Positions 23,466 through 31,496 of a DNA stretch of 41,674 nt are shown in pieces. The notes under the pieces were generated by a model, which made no database searches, was not told the DNA's origin, and worked only from the letters and a program-made list of their open reading frames with translations. Position numbers and translations under genes: made by a program. The DNA comes from a virus. The first letter of the stretch is position 1. Each line of letters opens with the position of its first letter. The DNA lies in the IMG/VR virus record IMGVR_UViG_3300017963_000127, positions 1 through 41,674 of that record; one strand, 5' to 3'.

Positions 23466-23960
23466 ATGCCACTAGTAAGAGACAACTCTACAGTCCGGAT
23501 AGAAATGCCGGATGGGGATTGGTACGAGCTACGGAGATATCTGGGCCACTACCATCGGAATAGGTTGAGTCAAATGACCGCCATTACGGTTCACATCCCC
23601 ACAGAACAATTGTCGTCTGGCAGGGTTGACGTGTTTTCGGGTAGTCGCACTATGCCTGCGACTCTAGATGGTCTTCCGGATGTACAGAATGCGCGGCTCC
23701 ATGCGTATATTGTAAGGTGGTCACACGTTGAGGATAACGACCGACCGACCCGCATAACCTTGGAAACTTGCAAGTTGATTCCACCTGTTCACGCCGAGCG
23801 GTTGTTGGCAGAGATTCAGAAGCTGCAAACAGAACAGGATGGACCTACAGCGGACTCCCCTTTGGACAAGAAATCCAATGGGTCATCCACAAGGTTGTCG
23901 CCTGGGACGGAAAAGGGATTACCCTTACCACCTGCCGAACAGAGCGTGAACGAAGAATAA
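23466..23960 (+). CDS. Tail assembly chaperone, short form (gpG-like)
   Basis: This 164-residue zero-frame product lies directly before the tape measure gene. Like lambda G it would coat the tape measure during assembly. The N-terminal half is folded (YELRRYLGHYHRNRLSQM) and the C-terminal 35 residues are polar (KKSNGSSTRLSPGTEKG). A CCCTTTG heptamer at 23858-23864 in phase C CCT TTG allows a -1 shift into the following ORF. Confidence 0.75.
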   Translation: MPLVRDNSTVRIEMPDGDWYELRRYLGHYHRNRLSQMTAITVHIPTEQLSSGRVDVFSGSRTMPATLDGLPDVQNARLHAYIVRWSHVEDNDRPTRITLETCKLIPPVHAERLLAEIQKLQTEQDGPTADSPLDKKSNGSSTRLSPGTEKGLPLPPAEQSVNEE

Positions 23961-24166
23961 GGGCAGAGGCTATCCGAATTTGGAACGAATACGCTTTGCA
24001 TACGTTTTCGCAGATTACGTATGAGCATCAAGGTTTCGGTATGGAAGACGGACTACTGCCAGCTTGGAAAATAGATGAGCACCTGTTGGTCCATAGGATC
24101 TATCAGCGAGAGGTGAAAGCCAATCGGAAGCAGATGCCTCAGTCTGTACGGAAAGCTAAGAGGTAA
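23466..24166 (+). CDS. Tail assembly chaperone, -1 frameshift fusion (gpGT-like)
   Basis: Shifting back one base after TTG (codon 133) continues with GQEIQWVIHKVVAWDGKG and ends at 24166, giving a 233-residue fusion. The downstream frame has no ATG and no ribosome site in a suitable place (its only starts are rare TTG types), so it is probably expressed by frameshift only. The downstream part is helical (RRIRAEAIRIWNEYALHTF). Its last stop is 2 nt before the tape measure start. Confidence 0.75.
23858..23864 (+). promoter_or_regulatory. Programmed -1 frameshift site CCCTTTG
   Basis: It is a canonical X XXY YYZ heptamer in the right phase, C CCT TTG, inside the overlap between the two chaperone frames. 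Both tRNAs can re-pair (CCT to CCC, TTG to TTT). Confidence 0.75.
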
Positions 24167-24168
24167 TT

Positions 24169-26760
24169 ATGGCGGGACGTACAATTCGGCAGGTTATGGA
24201 ATGGACAACCAGAGCCGACACTAGGGAACTGGATAACGTTCGCAACGACATAGAAGCCACCTCCCGAGCTATTGATGAGATGGGGGATGAAGCCGAGCAA
24301 GTTAGCAGGCAATCCTCCGATGCGGAAGGTGGCTTGAGCGGTCTGGCGAAAGCTGCCAAGATCGCAGCGACCGCTATGGCAGGTGTCGCGGCTGTAGGGG
24401 TTGGGGTTGCTCTGGCGGCTGTGGGGCAAGGTGCTCGTGATTTTATGGCTATGTCGGGAGCCATGAATAACTTCCAAGCACAGACAGGTATTGCCACCGA
24501 AAACTTAGATGAATACAAGGCAGTAGCTCAGGAAGTTTTTAAGGCAGGTTTCGGAGATGATTTTCAGGGCGTCGTGGATGCGATGTCTCAGGTGTCAAGA
24601 ATAACGGGCGAACAGGGTGAAGCCTTAGAGCAGACTACCAAGTATGCTCTAATTATGGGCGAAGCCTTTGATGCCGAAGTTGTGGAAAGTGTTCGCTCTG
24701 CCGACACAATAATGGAAAACTTCGGAGGTACCAGTAAGGAAGCCTTTGACCTACTGACAACCGCTATGCAACAAACGGGCGATCCGGGTCAAGACCTGCT
24801 GGATACGTTTAACGAATATAGTGCGAACTTCGCAGACATGGGATTTAGCGCGGAAGAAATGTTTGCGCTGATGGCAACAGGGTTGGAAGCAGGTGCTCGC
24901 AATACCGATGACCTGGCAGACGGGATGCGGGAGTATCAGATTCGGCTCAAAGATGGTACGAGTGATTTGGCTATGTGGCGACTAGGGTTAGACGGAGTTA
25001 ATGCTGCCTATAAACGGGGTGAAATTTCAGCGGCTGAAATGTTCGTCCAGGTTCAAAACGAGCTAAACGCTATAGAAGATCCAATAGAGAGAAATGCTCT
25101 TGGTATTGAAATCTTCGGTACCAAGTGGGAGGATGCTGGCGAAGATGCCTTCCTAAGCATGAGACTCATGACCGATGGGTTGGTAGGGATGGAAGGTGCT
25201 ACCGACCGAGCGGGTGACTCTCTGGAAAAGGGGTTGGGACCAGCGTGGGACAGGTTCCAACGAACAATACGTGTCGGTCTAGCGAATGCTCTGGAGCCTT
25301 TGCTGACTAACGTTTTAGAGTTTCTGATACCTGCCTTGGAGGACCTGAGTGAGTGGGTTAACAACGTAGGGCTTCCCGCGTTCCAGGCATTCGTTGGAGT
25401 TATGGTTGATATAGGTACCGAAATTGTAGAGGGACTTGGTGGCAGCGAAACTATAATCAACACTCTATCCGGAGTGGTTGAAACCCTGGCAGGGTATGTC
25501 GGTGACTTGGCTGGTTTTATCGGGGATCTGAGTCCGGAAACTATAGTGCTCCTGGGGATCGCCCTGGCGGTCATAGCGGGTCCCGCAATCCTGACAGGGG
25601 TACTAGCTATCGGTGGAGCCATAGCAGGGTTAGTTGGCTCCCTGCTAACGACTGGACTTATGCTTTCACCTCTGGTTGTGGTGTTAGGTGTAATCGCAGC
25701 CTATGAAACTAACTTCGGAGGTTTGAAGGACAAGATTGGTGCGGTCGGGGACGCTATACGAAACAAGGATGTGGCAGGTGCTATTCGTGGAATAGCAGAT
25801 GCTCTTCTAGCGATACCCCTGGGAATAGCTACTGAGATTGGCGACCTGATTGGTATAGACGTAGTAGGTGGTCTAGAGGGTTGGGAAGAAGCCTTTGATG
25901 GTTTAAAGATTACCTTGGAACACTATGGCAGTGAAGCGATGGATGCCATAGCTCAAGGTATCGGAGATATGAGTAGCTGGCTTTTAACAGAGTTAATCGC
26001 ACCTTTAGCGGCTGCGCTGCTGACCGCTGACTACGGGTTTATTCTGCTAACGGCTGGAAGGGCAGCTACCGAGCTTGTGCGTGGAATTGTTATGGGGCTT
26101 CCACAGTTTAGCTCCTGGCTTGCTGAGCACGTAATCGGTCCACTGATGGATGCTATCCTTAACGTTAATCTGATAGGAATTGTGATTACAGCAGCTCGTA
26201 TAGGTTGGGATATTCTGAAAGGTATTGCGAACGTTTTCCTAACCTTGGGATCCTGGGTTGTAAACAAGATACTATCTCCGTTAATTACTGCGATCCTGAA
26301 CCTGGACTTGAGTGGTTTGTTGGACACTGCAATGGCTATCGGTACAGCCATTCTGGACGGAATCTTAGCAGGGTTGTCCACTTTAGGGGTAATGCTTATT
26401 GACCTGATAAATGAGGCAATTCCTGATACGATAGATTTTGGTACAATTGACCTTGGAGTTAAAAAGATAGATCTTGGTTCTGTGAGCCTACCTGCTAACC
26501 CGATTCCAGGTGGCAGTCGCGATACAGGTGGTCGGGGCTTACCGGGATATGCCTACGCAATCAATCCTGGAGCAGGTACCGAAGTATTTGTACCTGACCA
26601 GCCTGGAACGTTCTATGCGAAGCAAGGTGGCATTCAGGCAGGTGGTCAGTCTATCAATATCAACGGGGAAGTACACGTTCACGGGGTACAGAATCCCGAG
26701 CAATTCTTCAAAGAGATGGAGCGCATTGCACGCCATAGGGCACAGGGAGTTCGTAGATGA
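24169..26760 (+). CDS. Tail tape measure protein
   Basis: This 863-residue protein sets tail length. The start region has coiled-coil (TRELDNVRNDIEATSRAIDE), then an Ala/Gly hydrophobic stretch (about residues 66-92), a phage TMP-like helical domain (EVVESVRSADTIMENFGG), a central set of membrane-like segments (about residues 460-510) and a Gly-rich end with GTEVFVPDQPGT, the common ending of tape measures. By the usual 0.15 nm per residue the tail would be roughly 130 nm (estimate). It is preceded by the chaperones and overlaps the next gene by ATGA. Confidence 0.92.
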   Translation: MAGRTIRQVMEWTTRADTRELDNVRNDIEATSRAIDEMGDEAEQVSRQSSDAEGGLSGLAKAAKIAATAMAGVAAVGVGVALAAVGQGARDFMAMSGAMNNFQAQTGIATENLDEYKAVAQEVFKAGFGDDFQGVVDAMSQVSRITGEQGEALEQTTKYALIMGEAFDAEVVESVRSADTIMENFGGTSKEAFDLLTTAMQQTGDPGQDLLDTFNEYSANFADMGFSAEEMFALMATGLEAGARNTDDLADGMREYQIRLKDGTSDLAMWRLGLDGVNAAYKRGEISAAEMFVQVQNELNAIEDPIERNALGIEIFGTKWEDAGEDAFLSMRLMTDGLVGMEGATDRAGDSLEKGLGPAWDRFQRTIRVGLANALEPLLTNVLEFLIPALEDLSEWVNNVGLPAFQAFVGVMVDIGTEIVEGLGGSETIINTLSGVVETLAGYVGDLAGFIGDLSPETIVLLGIALAVIAGPAILTGVLAIGGAIAGLVGSLLTTGLMLSPLVVVLGVIAAYETNFGGLKDKIGAVGDAIRNKDVAGAIRGIADALLAIPLGIATEIGDLIGIDVVGGLEGWEEAFDGLKITLEHYGSEAMDAIAQGIGDMSSWLLTELIAPLAAALLTADYGFILLTAGRAATELVRGIVMGLPQFSSWLAEHVIGPLMDAILNVNLIGIVITAARIGWDILKGIANVFLTLGSWVVNKILSPLITAILNLDLSGLLDTAMAIGTAILDGILAGLSTLGVMLIDLINEAIPDTIDFGTIDLGVKKIDLGSVSLPANPIPGGSRDTGGRGLPGYAYAINPGAGTEVFVPDQPGTFYAKQGGIQAGGQSININGEVHVHGVQNPEQFFKEMERIARHRAQGVRR

Positions 26761-29126
26761 CCTGGAAGGTTCTAGTAGACTGGGATGGGGATGGTTGCTT
26801 CTACCTGCCACCTGTTGGAAACCAAGTGTCCAACGGCGATTTTGCTTCCGACGTAACTGGTTGGACTCCTGACGCAGATGTTACCTGCTCCTGGGCTGGA
26901 GGCAAGATGTATACACAGAGTTCGGTACCTGCCGACATAGGTTCTGTGTATCAAGCTCTAGACTACAATGTTTGTCCTGGCGATACATTCCATATCTCTA
27001 TAAAACTAAACAATCTTGATGTAGTGCAGCGAACGATTGCCCTGACTATTTGCTCGGCAGCTAGTGATACAGGCAGACTATACGAAGAGCACGTTTTACC
27101 TGCCACCTCTGGAGAAATTACCTACACAACTTCCGGGTCGGTAACAGCAGGTTGGACCGATACTGTCTTCAAGATAATCCACTTAACGGCTGAAAACGAC
27201 AACATAGTGGTTGACGACGTAGTTGTACAGATTACTCATGCGGTAGACAACATAACCGAATACGTGTTGGGCGATCTACGTTGGACCGCAGGTTGCAGGG
27301 CTTTCCAGCGGATGGGGGATGAGGCTTCGGTTGATGTGGTGGTAGACAATCAAGATAAGCGGTTTTCCCCGGAGCTAACTACGGGTCCGTATTACGGAAA
27401 GCTAACACCGAATATCCCGGTTTCCATACGCTTTGGCAGAAGCGGAAATGGTGCTGTCGGGGAATATTATAATAACTACCTGGGAGGCTGGTATCTTGTG
27501 GGGTACCCAGTTCTAACTCGTGTAGACAATACTATAGATTTTTCCTGGGGATCCGGTTCCCCTGACGCCAGCATTGACTCCGACAATTTTGAGGTACGTT
27601 GGACAGGGTTTATAACGCCAGATTACTCCGAAGAGTATACCTTCTATGTTAACGTGTCTATGGCGTGTAGGTTGTATATCGGCGATGTGTTGGTGGTTGA
27701 TAACTGGTCTTCACCGAACTCAACTGCCAGCGAGGAAACTGGCACTATACACTTGATTGCCGATGTAGCTTACCCCTTCAAGTTAGAATACTACGACACG
27801 ACCAGTACTGACGCTACCTGCGAGCTTAGGTGGTCTTCTGCTAGCGAAGCAAAGGCAGTTATACCGAACGGTTCTTTAACCCCTGGCGATTACGATATGT
27901 GGCAAGGGTACATGAACGACATAGTTCCTGAACCTTTGCTATACGGACGTAGAACTTCAACCATCAAATGTATCGGTCGTAAAGAACAGCTTCAGCGCTC
28001 TTACGTTCTTCGACCGTATCGTGTGGGGTATAGTGTTAATCAATTACTGGATGACCTACTAACTGCCTTGTTCCCAGGGTATGACGAAGGTGGAATACGA
28101 TACGCATTCGAAACTAATGTTGGGCATTGCTACGACAATTTTATGGTGGAGTTGAGCAGGCGACCAGAGGCGCTATATGTGCTGCGAACTTTGATTGACC
28201 TGGAGTGGGGAAAACTCTTCTGGGGAAAAGGCAGGTGGGAGTTCTGGCCTAGATATTTCCTGTATAATCGCAGCACAACCGAAGACCTGGATGTGCAGGA
28301 CACTATGGCAGATCTAGAATACACAACCGGACAACAGGACATAGTTAACGAAGCCCTTGTTACCGTCTATCCCAGAGTTGCTGACACAGACGTTACTGAA
28401 ATGTTTAGGATGGATACAGGCAATGAGCCTATGGTTTTTCCGTATGGTGAATATAAGACCTATACGCTCTTTCTAATGGACGGTTTCCAAGGTGGCTTGT
28501 CCGGTCCTGTTTGTGTTGTTGATGGGGGACTTAGTATAGACTCTTACGTAGTTGATTCTTTGGGGTACCATCCTAGCGGTTCTATGTACCAATCTTTTGA
28601 GGATCGTGGGCAATATGCAGAGTGGACCATAGGCAATTTCCTATATGATTACTATGCTTACACTGAGCTTCTTTTGGACGGACCAGCTTTACGAGTAACA
28701 GGTGCGATCACCCATATAGAGCAAGATGACGATAGTATTACTGCCTATGGACTGCGACCGTTTGATGTTGACCTTCCACTAGGCGATCGTGAGGGTCAAG
28801 CTAGTGGTCTAGCTGAGTGGTTAGTAGGCAGGTTTTCCGAACCATCACCACGAGTGGAAACAGTTTCCTTTCGGACTGAGAGCGACGGTACAGAAAACGC
28901 AGATCAGCTAGACTACGGTATCGGAAATACCCTCCGACTGCGGGATACCCAAACAGCTCACGACAGGGATTATATGATTGTGGGCGAAACCCATCTAGTG
29001 AACATCCAGGACCAGAGTCATGAAACCACCTGGAATCTGGAACCTATTGACGATCTTCGTGGGGTATTTGTACTTGACGACACAACTTATGGCACACTAG
29101 ATAACGATAATAGACTGGGGTTCTAA
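26757..29126 (+). CDS. Tail-tip protein with inserted CBM-like and PA14 domains
   Basis: This 789-residue protein follows the tape measure. The host scaffold is a baseplate/distal tail protein: WKVLVDWDGDG at the start, later VDNQDKRFSPELTTGPYYG, VSIRFG and MWQGYMNDIVPEP. Two extra modules interrupt it. Residues about 20-160 are CBM-like (VSNGDFASDVTGWTPDADV, VVDDVVVQI). Residues about 233-373 are PA14-like (VGEYYNNYLGGW, FEVRWTGFITPDYSEEYTFY, RLYIGDVLVVDNW, LEYYDTTSTDATCELRW). Both fold types bind sugars. It probably mediates first contact with a glycan receptor. The C-terminal half carries the tail-hub part. Confidence 0.82.
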   Translation: MTWKVLVDWDGDGCFYLPPVGNQVSNGDFASDVTGWTPDADVTCSWAGGKMYTQSSVPADIGSVYQALDYNVCPGDTFHISIKLNNLDVVQRTIALTICSAASDTGRLYEEHVLPATSGEITYTTSGSVTAGWTDTVFKIIHLTAENDNIVVDDVVVQITHAVDNITEYVLGDLRWTAGCRAFQRMGDEASVDVVVDNQDKRFSPELTTGPYYGKLTPNIPVSIRFGRSGNGAVGEYYNNYLGGWYLVGYPVLTRVDNTIDFSWGSGSPDASIDSDNFEVRWTGFITPDYSEEYTFYVNVSMACRLYIGDVLVVDNWSSPNSTASEETGTIHLIADVAYPFKLEYYDTTSTDATCELRWSSASEAKAVIPNGSLTPGDYDMWQGYMNDIVPEPLLYGRRTSTIKCIGRKEQLQRSYVLRPYRVGYSVNQLLDDLLTALFPGYDEGGIRYAFETNVGHCYDNFMVELSRRPEALYVLRTLIDLEWGKLFWGKGRWEFWPRYFLYNRSTTEDLDVQDTMADLEYTTGQQDIVNEALVTVYPRVADTDVTEMFRMDTGNEPMVFPYGEYKTYTLFLMDGFQGGLSGPVCVVDGGLSIDSYVVDSLGYHPSGSMYQSFEDRGQYAEWTIGNFLYDYYAYTELLLDGPALRVTGAITHIEQDDDSITAYGLRPFDVDLPLGDREGQASGLAEWLVGRFSEPSPRVETVSFRTESDGTENADQLDYGIGNTLRLRDTQTAHDRDYMIVGETHLVNIQDQSHETTWNLEPIDDLRGVFVLDDTTYGTLDNDNRLGF

Positions 29127-29127
29127 A

Positions 29128-29655
29128 ATGGCATGGACAGCTCCAAGAACATGGGCGGCTGATGAGGTAGTAACGGCTGCGCTAATGAACACTCACATTC
29201 GGGATAATATTTCCTATTTGATCGGGCAGTTTCCCCAACGTGCTACTATGTGGCACGAGGAAGCTACGGTAACAGTTGGGAATCCCATAGTAGCAACTGT
29301 ATCTACTGGAATGCTGTATAATGGTCTATGGGTACAAACTGCTGCGGCAGACGGAGATACTTTTACGAATACTTGTATGCTTGACAGTGGCACATATACT
29401 CTTTATGTGCTAGGCAATACTCGCAATGTTTGCGGAATGGTTGATTGGTACGTGAACAACGTGTTGGAGGGGTCTGGTCAAGATTGGTATAGCGCGGCGT
29501 CTTCTCCCAACGTGGTTAAAACAGTGGGGAGCATAGTGATTGCCACTCCTGGGCGATACGTGGTTAAGGGGGTCGTTAACGGGAAAAATGGCTCCAGCAC
29601 TGATTATCAACTTCGGTTAGTTAAATACTGGCTGAAACAAGCCACAGACACCTAG
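29128..29655 (+). CDS. Short tail fibre / tip protein (175 aa)
   Basis: The opening MAWTAPRTWAADEVVTAALM followed by NTHIRDN is a widespread N-terminal tag of phage tail fibre or baseplate-attached proteins. The rest is a beta-rich head (GTYTLYVLGNTRNVCGMVDW). It probably caps the tail tip and may contribute to receptor binding. It starts one base after the previous stop. Confidence 0.75.
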   Translation: MAWTAPRTWAADEVVTAALMNTHIRDNISYLIGQFPQRATMWHEEATVTVGNPIVATVSTGMLYNGLWVQTAAADGDTFTNTCMLDSGTYTLYVLGNTRNVCGMVDWYVNNVLEGSGQDWYSAASSPNVVKTVGSIVIATPGRYVVKGVVNGKNGSSTDYQLRLVKYWLKQATDT

Positions 29656-29683
29656 CAAAGAGCAGATACATAAGGAGGAAGGC

Positions 29684-30337
29684 ATGAGAGTATGTCTGTT
29701 TGCTTTACTTGTAGCGATTGTTGTGGGGTTGTTCGGACCGCCACCTGCAGAAGCTAGCAAGGCTTTTGCCAATCCGATTTTTAGTCACTGCCGAGTCCCT
29801 GGGAAAGTTGGGGCATTTGTCCTGGAAGTTAAGAACATACCTATCGGGGATGCAATTCCCGGACGCTTTGGTTTTACCACCTACGCCAACCCACAGCTAA
29901 TTGACTTGGGATTGGTTGGGGCTTACCAGGGCCGTCGCTATGCCCTGCAATTACCTAAAGGGGTACTGGCTACCATTGTAAGCCCGTACTACCGCTTAGC
30001 GGACGTCTGGCGACCTGCTAGGACTGATTTCCAGATTGATGCCTTGGACAGCCCTGAATGTCTGGACGGGCAAGGTGTAGCTTTTTCTGCAGGTACGGAA
30101 CACATGCTTCACACCTCCCAAGAACCCCAACCTGGATGCGATATGTTTCTACCGATAACTGCGCAGACTGCACAGATTCAACTTTCCGACTGGACGACAC
30201 TGTACTGGGCACCTGAAGACTATGCTGCAACGGAACACATGCTTCGCCCTGGAACCTCCGTATGGGTTATGCAATACGCGGAAGGCTGGATTCAAATTAT
30301 CTGGGTATGTGATTTGCTTTGGGTCCAGGTGCTTTGA
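29684..30337 (+). CDS. Secreted protein with possible C-terminal SH3-like domain (217 aa)
   Basis: The N-terminus has a hydrophobic core and AEA|SK cleavage site (residues 1-24), so it should be exported. ATG has AAGGAGGAAGGC. The first 110 mature residues are unknown. The last 55 (TTLYWAPEDYAATEHM, GTSVWVMQYAEGWIQIIWVC) look like an SH3b fold, often wall-binding. Next to holin-like genes, it could be a lysis accessory or wall-binding factor. It carries no catalytic motif I can see. Confidence 0.65.
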   Translation: MRVCLFALLVAIVVGLFGPPPAEASKAFANPIFSHCRVPGKVGAFVLEVKNIPIGDAIPGRFGFTTYANPQLIDLGLVGAYQGRRYALQLPKGVLATIVSPYYRLADVWRPARTDFQIDALDSPECLDGQGVAFSAGTEHMLHTSQEPQPGCDMFLPITAQTAQIQLSDWTTLYWAPEDYAATEHMLRPGTSVWVMQYAEGWIQIIWVCDLLWVQVL

Positions 30338-30897
30338 TGGCTTTCCAGGTTTTAGAAACATTTCACAAAGTTAGCGACAAGGGAATAGCGATTGTTATTC
30401 TGTTCGTGATACTGGTCAGTTTAATGATCCTAGCTTGGATCATTAAACAAGCTCTAGTCGCCTGGGCAGACAATTGCAGGGAGTCCAGGCAGCATCAGAC
30501 GGTACACTTGCAAGCTATTGAAGATTTGGGTGAGTTGATTAAAACAATGCTGACCGCCCATGCCGAAGCTGAGAAACGTGCTCAGTCAAGATTTGAGCTA
30601 ACGATTAGAGCCGCCTCTAAAAGTCTACAGCAGGTGTCTAGAAGGGTAGGCAGGGTTGAGGATACTATCGAAGACATAGAAGAGCGCCAGAAGTTTTTCC
30701 AGGTAGCTGTTCGTGCGATTCTCAGGTCTTTGAAAGCTTCCGAGGAAGCAACCAAAAACCTAACAACTCAGTCTGAGCAACTGGATGAGGAAATTCGAAA
30801 GGAGCTGGCGCAGAGTGCCAAGTTTCGCAAAGAGGCTCTGGAGCAGCTTAGATTTCTAGCTACACAATTCGCACCTAAGAAAGAAGGGAGCACGTGA
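30337..30897 (+). CDS. Membrane-anchored coiled-coil protein, probable lysis gene (186 aa)
   Basis: The start is ATG 30337, overlapping the previous stop by one base. One membrane span (IAIVILFVILVSLMILAW) is followed by about 130 residues of coiled coil (RRVGRVEDTIEDIEERQ, LDEEIRKELAQSAKFRKEA). This shape suits a holin-like, spanin-like or antiholin role, but none is proven. Confidence 0.65.
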   Translation: MAFQVLETFHKVSDKGIAIVILFVILVSLMILAWIIKQALVAWADNCRESRQHQTVHLQAIEDLGELIKTMLTAHAEAEKRAQSRFELTIRAASKSLQQVSRRVGRVEDTIEDIEERQKFFQVAVRAILRSLKASEEATKNLTTQSEQLDEEIRKELAQSAKFRKEALEQLRFLATQFAPKKEGST

Positions 30898-31235
30898 TGG
30901 ACTTAAGAATGCAAGTGGTAATCGTACTGGCAACTGCCATACTGACTATTCTGGTAATGGTCTTTCGTCGCTTGGAGCGGAAGGCTTTGCTGGAACAGGT
31001 TATGCGGTTGTCGCCAAATCAGTTTGACAGTTGGGCTGCGAACATAGTGTCCAAAGCCTATGATGCGGTTGAACAACTGGCAGAAGTCTATGAGGGTATG
31101 TCGTCCGAAGAAAAGCAGAAGCTGGCGGTAAAGCTAATCCAGTCAATGTATAAGACCTGGATAGGGCTGACCGTTAGCGGCAGCGCAGCGACTACCCTGC
31201 TGGAAGCGTTCATCTTCAATTTAGACGATGACTAG
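30897..31235 (+). CDS. LLH-type holin-like membrane protein (112 aa)
   Basis: ATG 30897 overlaps the previous stop; GTG 30894 is an alternative. One N-terminal span (VVIVLATAILTILVMVF) is followed by a short helical domain (AVEQLAEVYEGMSSEEKQKL, MYKTWIGLTVSGSAATTLLE), the layout of phage LLH-type holins. Such proteins make lesions in the inner membrane for lysis. No endolysin lies beside it; the glycosidase at 4474 is a candidate partner. Confidence 0.7.
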   Translation: MDLRMQVVIVLATAILTILVMVFRRLERKALLEQVMRLSPNQFDSWAANIVSKAYDAVEQLAEVYEGMSSEEKQKLAVKLIQSMYKTWIGLTVSGSAATTLLEAFIFNLDDD

Positions 31236-31415
31236 GTTTACCCCTTTACCCCTTTACCTATAGGGTACCCTATTAAACCCTATTCAAAAAACCTATAGGT
31301 AGCTTGAAAAATAAGTTACCAATTTCGTATGGGGGTTAGGGGTAAGGGGGTATGTCGGCACAAAGAACGTTCTTCCAACCGTGTTCCCCAACTTTGCCCC
31401 TTTACCCCTAAACAC

Positions 31416-31444
31416 TTGCAGCTAGAATAGGCGCAGGGTATAAT
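31416..31444 (+). promoter_or_regulatory. Promoter of the SNF2/recombination operon
   Basis: TTGCAG (31416-31421), 17-bp spacer and TATAAT (31439-31444) with GGG before it. It is the only promoter-like site ahead of this gene block. Confidence 0.7.
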
Positions 31445-31464
31445 TAGGGTACTGTTAAATATGT

Positions 31465-31480
31465 GGGACAAAAATGCCCC
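31465..31480 (+). promoter_or_regulatory. 5'-leader hairpin, copy D
   Basis: GGG-A-CA pairs with TG-C-CCC around AAAA with one mismatch. It starts 20 nt past the -10 box and precedes AGAGGTAGCAAC and ATG 31497. Confidence 0.5.
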
Positions 31481-31496
31481 CTAAAGAGGTAGCAAC

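Larger units (their letters stand above)
31236..31496. other. Palindrome-rich intergenic region, candidate origin or control region
   Basis: This is one of the largest gaps without a gene. It holds TTACCCC/GGGGTAA tracts at both ends, a perfect 14-bp palindrome ATAGGGTACCCTAT (31260-31273), the palindrome ACCTATAGGT (31291-31300), a 12-bp palindrome AAGAACGTTCTT (31363-31374), an A/T-rich patch between, then a promoter (31416-31444) and a leader hairpin. It separates the lysis and replication modules. Confidence 0.45.

Noticed and set aside
25053-25622. 189-codon minus-strand frame inside the tape measure gene
   Set aside because: It is low in complexity, antisense to a certain gene, and has no start signal.
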